Shown one piece after another: positions 1 through 5,441 of a stretch of DNA of 9,365 nucleotides (the stretch's first letter is position 1; every line of letters begins with the position of its first letter). A program made the translations under genes and the position numbers. The notes under the pieces are model-generated. The model did no database searches. It was not told the DNA's origin and was given only the letters and a program-made list of their open reading frames with translations. Source of the stretch: CAZHJE01 sp964532965 (lineage in GTDB: Bacteria > Patescibacteriota > WWE3 > UBA101185 > UBA10185); NCBI GenBank assembly GCA_964532965.1, contig CAZHJE010000029.1, positions 1 through 9,365 of the forward strand, in the 5' to 3' direction.

Positions 1-40
1 AATAATAAATAGGGGATTGTGGAGTTTCATTATTAGCCAT
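1..40 (-). CDS. 5' end of a gene leaving the window (hypothetical)
   Basis: An open frame starts with ATG at 40-38 on the minus strand and runs off the left edge after 13 codons (MANNETPQSPIYY). Support comes mainly from its upstream signal: an extended -10 (TGA TACAAT, 55-47) sits exactly 6 nt before the ATG, the same spacing seen at other first genes in this window. There is no Shine-Dalgarno. It lies 29 nt downstream of the stop codon of the DHH-family gene on the same strand. The product cannot be named from 13 residues. The call is tentative because so little of the frame is visible. Confidence 0.5.
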   Translation of the reverse strand, partial: MANNETPQSPIYY

Positions 41-46
41 AAAAAA

Positions 47-55
47 ATTGTATCA
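47..55 (-). promoter_or_regulatory. Extended -10 promoter for the left-edge gene
   Basis: Read on the minus strand, TGA TACAAT matches an extended -10 (TGn plus five of six consensus bases). Transcription would begin at or next to the ATG at 40. No good -35 is seen 17 nt upstream. Confidence 0.45.
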
Positions 56-69
56 AAATATTGGTTCTA

Positions 70-987
70 TTAGTTTAACTTCAAAGCCTTCATTATTTCT
101 TTTCTCAACCACAACTTCGATGTTTTGCCTAAATCACCATCAAACTTGGCATCTATTGTTTTTTGCAGACTGTTCCTTGTATCTTGATCTTGCGTAACAA
201 GATAATTGATTCCTTCGGAAATGCTCGGTGAGGTTAGGAAAACATGTTTGCTACTTTGTTCAGCAAGTAAATTCTTTATAAGATTTAAATTGCTGCTTAT
301 AAACTCCTTAGAGTTCCAGAGTTCGATCTGTATGATTGTGTAGTCAATTCCGTTTATTTCGATAACTTTTGTATCATTTGTCATAGCTTTAAGCGGGTCC
401 TTAAGAACAGCTTCTGTAATTTCTCCGAAATAAATCGAGTCCCACTCCTGAGGCAGCTGAGTATAGGTTTTAAGTTCGTTTAATGCTGTTACATCTCTAT
501 CTGTAGTAACTGATGCTTTTAAGTTTAAAGTGTTTGAAAGTATGGCTGTGTATAGAAGATTTGCAGTTGTAGGATTTATTTTAGATGCAAGACCATCTCT
601 TTTAAATTCTTCCCATATTAATGTCGCGCAAGCACCCACCATTTCTATTTTTGCATTTTCACCTAACTTTTCTTTCCAGAATGTTTCGAACCCAAACCTA
701 TGGTCATACACTTCTTGGATATTTTCTGACACGACAAACTTTGCGAAATGCTTAGGGTCCGATATGTCAACCACAATGTATTTATAGTCTCTTGGGTTAC
801 CTTCAAGTTTAGTTCGATAGCTGAAACTCCAGTCCCGAATAGATTTAGAGACACTTTCATTAAGAGGACCAGGTAAAACTACCTCACATCGTAGCCCCTT
901 TAAATCACATAGTAGCTTGTAGGCTAAACCACAGGCAAAAGCATCTATATCGTTATAGTCTTCTCCAGCAGTAACTACTAATTCCAT
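70..987 (-). CDS. DHH/DHHA2-domain phosphoesterase, family II pyrophosphatase-like with altered metal site
   Basis: A 305-residue cytoplasmic protein with the layout of manganese-dependent (family II) inorganic pyrophosphatases. The N-terminal DHH domain shows DID (13-15), VVDISDP (72-78), YDHRFGFETF (94-103), GACATLIWEEF (118-128) and AILSNTL (148-154). A C-terminal DHHA2 domain runs from about 185 to 305 and ends with LRKE (294-297), where pyrophosphatases have SRKKQ. Spacing matches the family closely, but key residues differ. The first metal-binding His is Glu9, DHH reads DHR, and the Asp of the SDT motif is Asn152; D13, D15, D74 and H96 remain. Activity on pyrophosphate is therefore doubtful; another phosphoester or a binding role is possible. 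The start is clear: ATG directly follows the stop of the 69-codon gene upstream, and GAGG within that gene's last codons acts as ribosome site. Fold is confident; substrate is not. Confidence 0.82.
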   Translation of the reverse strand: MELVVTAGEDYNDIDAFACGLAYKLLCDLKGLRCEVVLPGPLNESVSKSIRDWSFSYRTKLEGNPRDYKYIVVDISDPKHFAKFVVSENIQEVYDHRFGFETFWKEKLGENAKIEMVGACATLIWEEFKRDGLASKINPTTANLLYTAILSNTLNLKASVTTDRDVTALNELKTYTQLPQEWDSIYFGEITEAVLKDPLKAMTNDTKVIEINGIDYTIIQIELWNSKEFISSNLNLIKNLLAEQSSKHVFLTSPSISEGINYLVTQDQDTRNSLQKTIDAKFDGDLGKTSKLWLRKEIMKALKLN

Positions 988-1197
988 TTATTTCCTCATA
1001 GTTGAATTAAATATATCTGGGTAAATTAAAAAATCTAATGCGGCATTAACACTAGGTACCAAAACATCTATGTGTTTCAAAATTCCAGTATGAATACCTT
1101 CAGATTGAAGGGTTCCTATTCTTAACTTAACAGGTTTGAATGTTCCTATATCAATTCTGGCGTCGATTTCTCCAATTCCTACGGGGTTATATTTCAT
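988..1197 (-). CDS. Hypothetical 69-residue protein in operon with the DHH protein
   Basis: I do not recognise this family. The product is short, has no membrane segment or cysteine, and begins MKYNPVGIGEIDARIDIG. Its alternating hydrophobic pattern (IDIG, VKLRIG, IDVLV) suggests small beta strands. Two points support a real gene. A promoter (TTGTGA-17-TAATAT) ends 6 nt before the ATG. The stop codon abuts the ATG of the DHH-family gene with no base between them, and this gene's last codons carry that gene's Shine-Dalgarno. The two are thus probably co-transcribed and translationally coupled, which hints at a linked function, perhaps a subunit or regulator. It has no Shine-Dalgarno of its own and is predicted to be leaderless. 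Confidence 0.65.
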   Translation of the reverse strand: MKYNPVGIGEIDARIDIGTFKPVKLRIGTLQSEGIHTGILKHIDVLVPSVNAALDFLIYPDIFNSTMRK

Positions 1198-1203
1198 ATG
1201 TGA

Positions 1204-1232
1204 ATATTAATATAAAAGATCATTTTTCACAA
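1204..1232 (-). promoter_or_regulatory. Sigma70-type promoter of the 69-residue gene / DHH operon
   Basis: On the minus strand TTGTGA (1232-1227), a 17 nt spacer and TAATAT (1209-1204) form a reasonable promoter. The -10 ends 6 nt before the ATG at 1197, so transcription should start at the A of the start codon. Confidence 0.5.
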
Positions 1233-1243
1233 TTATTGCTACT

Positions 1244-1279
1244 AAAAAAACCCAGTACTTCCCATAATACCAACTGGTT
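1244..1279 (-). terminator. Intrinsic terminator downstream of tRNA-Glu
   Basis: Reading leftwards on the minus strand, AACCAGT (1279-1273) pairs with ACTGGGTT (1256-1249) through 7 bp with one bulged G, followed by a run of seven T (1250-1244). It lies between tRNA-Glu and the next promoter (1232-1204) and fits as the end of the tRNA-Glu transcript. The loop is long (16 nt), which lowers confidence. Confidence 0.5.
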
Positions 1280-1367
1280 CTCCCGCAGAATAATAATAAA
1301 ACAGGGTTAAATTTTTGATATATTCTCATTAATATGAGATCAAAAGTTGCAGTTGTTACGGTACTAA

Positions 1368-1442
1368 TGGTGACCCCACGGGGAATCGAACCCCGGTTAC
1401 CAGGATGAAAACCTGGCGTCCTAGCCGCTAGACGATGGGGCC
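1368..1442 (-). tRNA. tRNA-Glu (anticodon UUC)
   Basis: A full cloverleaf is readable on the minus strand. The acceptor stem GGCCCCA/TGGGGTC has one G-T pair. The anticodon stem is CCAGG/CCTGG with loop TTTTCAT, giving anticodon TTC at 1409-1407. The T arm has loop TTCGATT. Discriminator A is followed by an encoded CCA (1370-1368). It is transcribed away from the solute-binding protein gene and probably ends at the terminator near 1244-1279. Confidence 0.97.
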
Positions 1443-1446
1443 TAGC

Positions 1447-1474
1447 TATATAACAAGGCTTATTTTATCAACAA
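1447..1474 (-). promoter_or_regulatory. Possible tRNA-Glu promoter
   Basis: On the minus strand TGT TATATA (1455-1447) resembles an extended -10, with a poor -35 (TTGTTG, 1474-1469) 16 nt away. It lies so close to the tRNA 5' end (1442) that the transcript would have almost no 5' leader. Tentative. Confidence 0.3.
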
Positions 1475-1483
1475 ACAAAACTC

Positions 1484-1512
1484 TTGACAAATACTTTGTA
1501 TTTTTGTATAGT
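1484..1512 (+). promoter_or_regulatory. Strong consensus sigma70 promoter (small RNA)
   Basis: A perfect -35 TTGACA (1484-1489), a 17 nt spacer and a -10 TATAGT (1507-1512) make the closest match to consensus in the window. Predicted start is near 1519. The octamer AACTCTTG overlaps the -35 (1479-1486) and recurs at the transcription start (1513-1520); its last seven bases recur at 1534-1540. These could be binding sites for a regulator. Confidence 0.8.
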
Positions 1513-1518
1513 AACTCT

Positions 1519-1587
1519 TGCAAATAAGAGTTTACTCTTGTTTGCACTAATGAGCCCTTAACTTGTTTAGGGGCTCTTTTGTTTTTT
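1519..1587 (+). ncRNA. Predicted ~70 nt structured small RNA
   Basis: The strong promoter at 1484-1512 and the terminator at 1552-1588 define a transcript of about 65-70 nt. It has two back-to-back hairpins. The first (1520-1545) pairs 11 bp, GCAAATAAGAG with CTCTTGTTTGC, with one G-U pair and loop TTTA, and begins at the first or second nucleotide of the RNA. The second is the terminator stem. The linker contains only ATG AGC CCT TAA (1550-1561), too short to count as a gene. The downstream solute-binding gene has its own extended -10 at 1600-1608, after the terminator, so this looks like an independent RNA rather than only a leader. An attenuator for that gene remains the main alternative. 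I cannot match it to 6S, tmRNA, SRP RNA or a known riboswitch; it is too short for the first three. Confidence 0.6.
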
Positions 1588-1588
1588 T
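1552..1588 (+). terminator. Intrinsic terminator of the small RNA
   Basis: GAGCCCTTAA (1552-1561) pairs with TTTAGGGGCTC (paired part 1567-1576) over 10 bp with one T-G pair and a 5 nt loop (CTTGT). It is followed by TTTT G TTTTTTT (1577-1588). This is the strongest terminator in the window. Confidence 0.85.
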
Positions 1589-1608
1589 AATACAATATTT
1601 GCTAGAAT
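1579..1608 (+). promoter_or_regulatory. Extended -10 promoter of the solute-binding protein gene
   Basis: TGC TAGAAT (1600-1608) is an extended -10 with five of six consensus bases; a weak -35 TTGTTT (1579-1584) lies 18 nt away inside the upstream T-tract. The predicted start near 1615 leaves a leader of only about 5 nt before the ATG at 1620, with no Shine-Dalgarno. Confidence 0.55.
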
Positions 1609-1619
1609 AATGTGTAAAT

Positions 1620-3047
1620 ATGATTATCTTAAAAAAACTACTATTTTATTTTAGCTCTGTGCTTTTAACTCTTTTACCTGCAAACACATATACCGAAGGA
1701 CTTACAGGACAGCCACAATCATTTTTACCTAGTCAGGCAATATCGCAAGATGATAAAGCAATATCCTCACTAATATATAGAGGTTTATTTGACTATGATA
1801 TATATGGCAATTTGATACCTGATTTAGCAGAAAGCTGGGCAATATCAAATGATGGCTTGGTATATACAATAAAACTTAAAGCTAATCAAAAATGGTCAGA
1901 CGGAACAACAATAAATGCAGATGATCTAATATATACAGCATTTAAATTACCCGATTTATCAGGGGTTGCAACAGACAAAGTAGATGGTCTAACGGTTAGA
2001 TATATTTTGCCAAATAAGTTTTCACCATTTTTAAGTTTACTCACAATCGGGGTCATGCAAGAAGGATCTGAAGAAAGATATAATCCTTTAACACCAGTTT
2101 CAAGCGGCCAATTTAGAGTGCTAAATATTGAAAAAAATGGTCCTGTAATAAATAAAGTAGTGTTGTTAAACACAAGAAAAGAGGACGATATTAAAAAAGT
2201 GATATTTAAGTACTATTCAAATGAAGACGAAGTGATTACTGGTGCAAAACTTGGTGAAATACAAGGTTTCATGACAAATAAAGAGATAGATTTAACAAAT
2301 CTTCCGAATTTTTCTGACCATAAGTTCCCTCTTCAGGGTGTATATTTTGCACTCTTTTTTAATTTAGATAACGAAAATGTACAAGATGTAGTATTGCGGC
2401 AAAAATTAGAAAAAGTATTAGATATCAATAAATTAATTGCAAATAAAGGTATATTTGTTCAAGGACCCATTAGCAGATCTGTATTTACCGACTTATCTCT
2501 AAATTTTGATAAATATGATAAAGAATATAAAGAATCGCTGGACGTAGGTTTAACAATGACTATACCCGATATTGGCAGGCACTCAGAAATTGCACTACAA
2601 ATAAAGGATGTTTGGAAAGATAAACTTGATGTCGATTTAGATATAAAAAAGATTGACCCAAATGAATTGGTTGAAAAGGCTATTAAGACTAGAGACTATG
2701 AAATTCTGTTATATGGCCAAGAAATAGGCAGAGATCCCGACCGTTATATTAATTGGCATTCTGCCCAAAAAGAATATCCTGGGCTTAATTTATCGAAATT
2801 TGATCAAATAAGAGCAGATAGAGCACTAGAAGAGGGTAGAGTAGCACAAGAAAATGATGAGAGAGTGATTCACTATAATGAATTTCAGCGTGTTGTAGTT
2901 GCTGATGTACCAGCAATATTTTTATACCACCCATATAAAAATTTTTATGTATCTAAATATGTTTCAGGTATTGGACAAAAATATACATTTAATTTAGTAG
3001 ATAGGTTTTTAGATTTTAGTAATTGGAAGCTGGTAAAGACTAACTAA
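1620..3047 (+). CDS. ABC transporter solute-binding protein, family 5 (peptide-binding type)
   Basis: A 475-residue extracytoplasmic solute-binding protein of the SBP_bac_5 family, which delivers oligopeptides or similar ligands to an ABC importer. A hydrophobic signal segment (about 6-20) is followed by the family signature: LAESW (69-73), DG (78-79), KWSDGTTINADD (91-102). The C-terminal part keeps ADVPAIFLYHP, typical of the last lobe. It is somewhat shorter than many family members. There is no lipobox cysteine near the signal segment, so it may be released, or held by an uncleaved signal anchor, rather than being a lipoprotein. No permease or ATPase gene lies nearby, so it is an orphan here. 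Isoleucine is mostly ATA in the first hundred or so codons, unlike the dehydrogenase gene downstream. The ligand cannot be predicted. The start follows the promoter spacing and signal peptide. Confidence 0.88.
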   Translation: MIILKKLLFYFSSVLLTLLPANTYTEGLTGQPQSFLPSQAISQDDKAISSLIYRGLFDYDIYGNLIPDLAESWAISNDGLVYTIKLKANQKWSDGTTINADDLIYTAFKLPDLSGVATDKVDGLTVRYILPNKFSPFLSLLTIGVMQEGSEERYNPLTPVSSGQFRVLNIEKNGPVINKVVLLNTRKEDDIKKVIFKYYSNEDEVITGAKLGEIQGFMTNKEIDLTNLPNFSDHKFPLQGVYFALFFNLDNENVQDVVLRQKLEKVLDINKLIANKGIFVQGPISRSVFTDLSLNFDKYDKEYKESLDVGLTMTIPDIGRHSEIALQIKDVWKDKLDVDLDIKKIDPNELVEKAIKTRDYEILLYGQEIGRDPDRYINWHSAQKEYPGLNLSKFDQIRADRALEEGRVAQENDERVIHYNEFQRVVVADVPAIFLYHPYKNFYVSKYVSGIGQKYTFNLVDRFLDFSNWKLVKTN

Positions 3048-3058
3048 GATTTAATACA

Positions 3059-3067
3059 TGATATAAT
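3059..3067 (+). promoter_or_regulatory. Extended -10 promoter of tRNA-His
   Basis: TGA TATAAT (3059-3067) is an extended -10 with a perfect hexamer. Its predicted start near 3074 is about 6 nt before the tRNA 5' end. No clear -35 is seen; it begins just after the solute-binding gene. Confidence 0.6.
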
Positions 3068-3079
3068 TCTCATGTTTGT

Positions 3080-3155
3080 GGTGGCCGTAGTTCAGCGGTA
3101 GAACGCCGCCCTGTGGAGGCGGATGTCACGGGTTCGATCCCCGTCGGTCACCCCA
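3080..3155 (+). tRNA. tRNA-His (anticodon GUG)
   Basis: A complete cloverleaf. The acceptor stem GTGGCCG (3081-3087) pairs with CGGTCAC (3145-3151). The extra 5' G of tRNA-His (3080) faces C73 (3152), as expected for histidine identity. The anticodon stem CCGCC/GGCGG carries loop CTGTGGA with GTG at 3113-3115. The T arm is ACGGG TTCGATC CCCGT. CCA is encoded at 3153-3155. Confidence 0.97.
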
Positions 3156-3181
3156 AATAGAATTTTCACGAGGAAATCTCA

Positions 3182-3200
3182 CTAAATTATACTAATTTAG
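3182..3200 (+). repeat. Inverted repeat, possible weak terminator after tRNA-His
   Basis: CTAAATT (3182-3188) and AATTTAG (3194-3200) form a 7 bp AT-only stem with a 5 nt loop. A T-rich stretch follows about 12 nt later. It could help end tRNA-His transcripts but lacks GC pairs and an adjacent T-tract. Confidence 0.3.
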
Positions 3201-3208
3201 AAAAGTAA

Positions 3209-3236
3209 TTGATTTTTTATTTAAAGTAACTATCAT
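3209..3236 (+). promoter_or_regulatory. Promoter of the dehydrogenase-cupredoxin operon
   Basis: TTGATT (3209-3214), a 16 nt spacer and TATCAT (3231-3236) form a moderate promoter. The -10 ends 7 nt before the ATG at 3244, predicting a leaderless mRNA; no Shine-Dalgarno is present. Confidence 0.5.
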
Positions 3237-3243
3237 TACACTA

Positions 3244-4524
3244 ATGAGAAAAGTTTTGTTTGGTTTAGTAGTTCTAATTTTAGTCGCAGTAGGATTTTAT
3301 TTTCTAGTTTCTAGCAAAACCTCAGTTGAAACCCCTTTGCCAGAAGAAACGCTTATTCCTTTTTATAGGCCGGCAGAAAATATAAACGCAAAAGTTACTG
3401 TTGTGACAGAAAAGCTTCCACAAATTTCGACAATTGAAATAACTCCTGATGGAAAGTATATGTTTGCTGCAAACCTTACCGGTAATATATGGGTTTTTCA
3501 GAAAATTGATGGGAAATTTGTGCAACAAGAAAAACCTTTTTTTGAACTTGAAACTGGACAGCCAGGATTTCCACCCGAGGAGGCAGGGTTAACCGGCATT
3601 ATCTTAGGAGCTGATTTTGAAACAAGCGGTGATATTTTCTTAACATACTCTTTTGCAGAGAGCGAAGGTGTTTTAAAAAATCGAGTTACAAAGATAAAAT
3701 TTACAGTAACACAAACAGGAGTAGTAGGAGAAAATCCAACTTTAGTTTTTGAGGCAAATGCACTCGGGGGACCATCTCATCAAATTCAAGACGGCGTTGG
3801 CTTATTGGTAAACGGAAAACCGCATATAATGTTTTCTGTAGGCGAGGGCTTTAAAGCCGAACGTGCACTTGATCCTTTGTTAGAAGCTGGGAAAGTGATT
3901 TTGATTCAAGCTAATGGTAAGGCTCCTGAAGGATTAAGGCCCTATCCAAATTCCCCAAAAGTTCAAGCTGTTGGTGTTCGTAATGCACCGGCTATTGCAT
4001 TCAACCCAAAAACCCAAAAATTCGCACTTGTTGATACAGGACCTAGTGTAAACGACAGATTTTTGTACGGAAATCTTTTGCCCGCAGACGGTAATAATGC
4101 TCAACCTTTATCGTTTAATTGGGACGGCAGCGACGAGAGTCTTGCGATGCCTGCTTTTGACCCTTACACTGTTGCAAAGCAAGATATGGTCTTATACAGG
4201 TGGTCACCAACCGAAACTGCCGTGAATGTTGCTTTTTACGAAAATGAAAGCTTACCTAAATTAAATGAAAATGAGCAATATGTTTTAGTTTCGATTTTTG
4301 GTATGACGGGCTCATTGCAAAACACTTCTGGTAAAAAAATTCTGCTTGGGACAATTACACATGGCGATCAAGATAAAATACAGTTTCAAACACTAATAGA
4401 AAGAGCAGATGCTGGTGAGGGAAAACTTGGACATCCTTTGGGGCTTGCGGTTGACCCACAAACAAAAGATATTTATTTTGGAGATATCTTAGAAGGAAGA
4501 ATTTATAAAGTCGATTTTAACTAG
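3244..4524 (+). CDS. Membrane-anchored glucose/sorbosone dehydrogenase-like (PQQ-type) beta-propeller
   Basis: A 426-residue protein with an N-terminal membrane anchor (about 4-22) and an extracytoplasmic beta-propeller of the glucose/sorbosone dehydrogenase family, whose characterised members oxidise aldose sugars with PQQ. Family landmarks in order: EEAGLTGIILGADF (112-125), matching the usual GLLGIALDPDF; SHQIQDG (178-184), with H179 at the position of the catalytic His; GKVILI (216-221); AVGVRNAPAIAFNP (242-255), where the family has GxRNxxG; DTGP (264-267); and HPLGLAVDP (397-405) in the last blade. Asn248 and Ala249 follow RN less conventionally, and the His segment is not the standard HxGG, so PQQ binding is uncertain. 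The gene ends 15 nt before a cupredoxin gene, a candidate electron acceptor. It could instead be a non-catalytic propeller. Confidence 0.8.
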   Translation: MRKVLFGLVVLILVAVGFYFLVSSKTSVETPLPEETLIPFYRPAENINAKVTVVTEKLPQISTIEITPDGKYMFAANLTGNIWVFQKIDGKFVQQEKPFFELETGQPGFPPEEAGLTGIILGADFETSGDIFLTYSFAESEGVLKNRVTKIKFTVTQTGVVGENPTLVFEANALGGPSHQIQDGVGLLVNGKPHIMFSVGEGFKAERALDPLLEAGKVILIQANGKAPEGLRPYPNSPKVQAVGVRNAPAIAFNPKTQKFALVDTGPSVNDRFLYGNLLPADGNNAQPLSFNWDGSDESLAMPAFDPYTVAKQDMVLYRWSPTETAVNVAFYENESLPKLNENEQYVLVSIFGMTGSLQNTSGKKILLGTITHGDQDKIQFQTLIERADAGEGKLGHPLGLAVDPQTKDIYFGDILEGRIYKVDFN

Positions 4525-4534
4525 AGGAGGTGAT
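4525..4534 (+). promoter_or_regulatory. Full-length Shine-Dalgarno of the cupredoxin gene
   Basis: AGGAGGTGAT, complementary over ten bases to the usual 3' end of 16S rRNA, begins at the base right after the dehydrogenase stop codon (4522-4524). It fixes the cupredoxin start at 4540. It is by far the best ribosome site in the window and stands out because first genes here lack one. Confidence 0.9.
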
Positions 4535-4539
4535 TTTTA

Positions 4540-4953
4540 ATGACTAAATCTAAATTGCCAAGTATCGTTTTAGTTTTGGTAATTGTAGTGATTGCTTTTT
4601 TTGTTTTGCAAAATAAAAATGTAACCCCAAAACAAACACCAGAACAAATGACAGTACAAACACCAGAGACCGAACAACCAAAAGAGGCTTTAGTGGATGA
4701 AAGCACTCAAAACACAATAGAGATTGCAAACTTTGCTTTCGCACCCATGATTTTAACTGTAAAAGCTGGAACGACAGTAACCTGGATAAACAAAGATTTG
4801 ACTGGGCACTCTGCAACTGCTGATGATGGGAGTTTTGATACAGGAATATTGAGTCAAAACGAAAGTGCTGAAGTTACTTTTGATACGCCAGGTACATACG
4901 CGTATCACTGTACTCCGCATCCGAATATGCAGGCAACTATAATAGTTGAATAG
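4540..4953 (+). CDS. Membrane-anchored type 1 copper cupredoxin (plastocyanin/amicyanin-like)
   Basis: A 137-residue blue-copper electron-transfer protein. An N-terminal membrane segment (about 7-23) is followed by a Thr/Pro/Gln/Glu-rich linker (about 25-58) and a small cupredoxin domain (59-137). All four type 1 copper ligands are visible: H90 in TGHSAT, then C124, H127 and M130 in YHCTPHPNM. The domain is expected to sit on the outer face of the membrane, tethered by the flexible linker. It directly follows the dehydrogenase-like propeller with a perfect Shine-Dalgarno, which suggests the two are made together and that the cupredoxin takes electrons from it; that pairing is inference. No cysteine fits a lipobox, so anchoring is by an uncleaved helix. 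Confidence 0.93.
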   Translation: MTKSKLPSIVLVLVIVVIAFFVLQNKNVTPKQTPEQMTVQTPETEQPKEALVDESTQNTIEIANFAFAPMILTVKAGTTVTWINKDLTGHSATADDGSFDTGILSQNESAEVTFDTPGTYAYHCTPHPNMQATIIVE

Positions 4954-4970
4954 ATAATGCCACCTGAGAT

Positions 4971-4979
4971 TGCTATAAT
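4971..4979 (+). promoter_or_regulatory. Extended -10 promoter of the NUDIX gene
   Basis: TGC TATAAT (4971-4979) is a perfect extended -10, ending 6 nt before the ATG at 4986. The predicted start is the A of that ATG. No -35 at proper spacing. Confidence 0.65.
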
Positions 4980-4985
4980 CACTGT

Positions 4986-5441
4986 ATGAGTAAAAAAGTA
5001 AGAACAGCAGTTCGCACAGTTGTTCTAAATGAAAAGAATGAGATTTTGCTCATTAACGCTATAAAAGGAAAGTACTATCATTTACCTGGTGGTGGTGTAA
5101 ATTCTGCTATTGAAACTCCAAAAGAAACTGCTATCCGTGAAACTTTAGAAGAAACAGGTTATTTAGTAGAAATTATTGCAGAGTTGGGCACTTTTGAAGA
5201 ACACAGTGAAGAGACGACTCATCGGTCGTTTGGGTATCTAACCAGAATTATGTCTCAGAAAAATAAAGCATTAGACAATGACGAAACAGACTTTGTAAAT
5301 GTATGGTTTAACAAGGAAATAGCTAAAAATATTGTGAGTGAGTTACTAGTAAAACACAAAGGTGGAAAATTTGAATCTTTTTTTGCAAGAGATTATGAGT
5401 TTTTAACTAGAGCAATTGTGTTGTTTGAATGTATACTATGA
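4986..5441 (+). CDS. NUDIX hydrolase
   Basis: A 151-residue cytoplasmic NUDIX-fold hydrolase, a family that cleaves nucleoside diphosphates linked to another group. The NUDIX box is complete: G37, E43, R51, E52, E55, E56 and G58 match GX5EX7REUXEEXGU (Thr53 fills the first U position). HLPGGG just before it is typical. The domain starts within ten residues of the N-terminus and the length is normal. The ATG is the predicted transcription start, and an earlier start is unlikely. Substrate cannot be read from the sequence; candidates include oxidised or modified nucleotides and nucleotide sugars. The last residues (FLTRAIVLFECIL) overlap the start of a peptidase remnant by the ATGA arrangement, so the tail may have been reshaped by a nearby deletion. 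Confidence 0.92.
   Translation: MSKKVRTAVRTVVLNEKNEILLINAIKGKYYHLPGGGVNSAIETPKETAIRETLEETGYLVEIIAELGTFEEHSEETTHRSFGYLTRIMSQKNKALDNDETDFVNVWFNKEIAKNIVSELLVKHKGGKFESFFARDYEFLTRAIVLFECIL

Noticed and set aside
530..787. Plus-strand frame of 85 codons opposite the DHH gene.
   Set aside because: Shadow of a clearly conserved minus-strand protein, with no recognisable motif.
1207..1329. A 40-codon minus-strand frame (MRIYQKFNPVLLLF...) with a hydrophobic stretch.
   Set aside because: It has no Shine-Dalgarno or well-placed -10, and it runs through the terminator hairpin and the promoter of the next gene. Best explained as chance in the tRNA-Glu trailer.
1550..1561. ATG AGC CCT TAA inside the small RNA, as a possible leader peptide for attenuation.
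   Set aside because: Only three codons, no ribosome site, and no repeated amino-acid codons that would sense a charged tRNA. The downstream gene has its own promoter.
1522..1569. Alternative pairing between the first hairpin and the terminator stem, as a riboswitch-like antiterminator.
   Set aside because: Only about five contiguous pairs form before mismatches, far weaker than the two existing hairpins.
1368..3155. Integrated element using a tRNA 3' end as attachment site around the solute-binding gene.
   Set aside because: No second copy of either tRNA 3' end is found in the window and no integrase gene is present.
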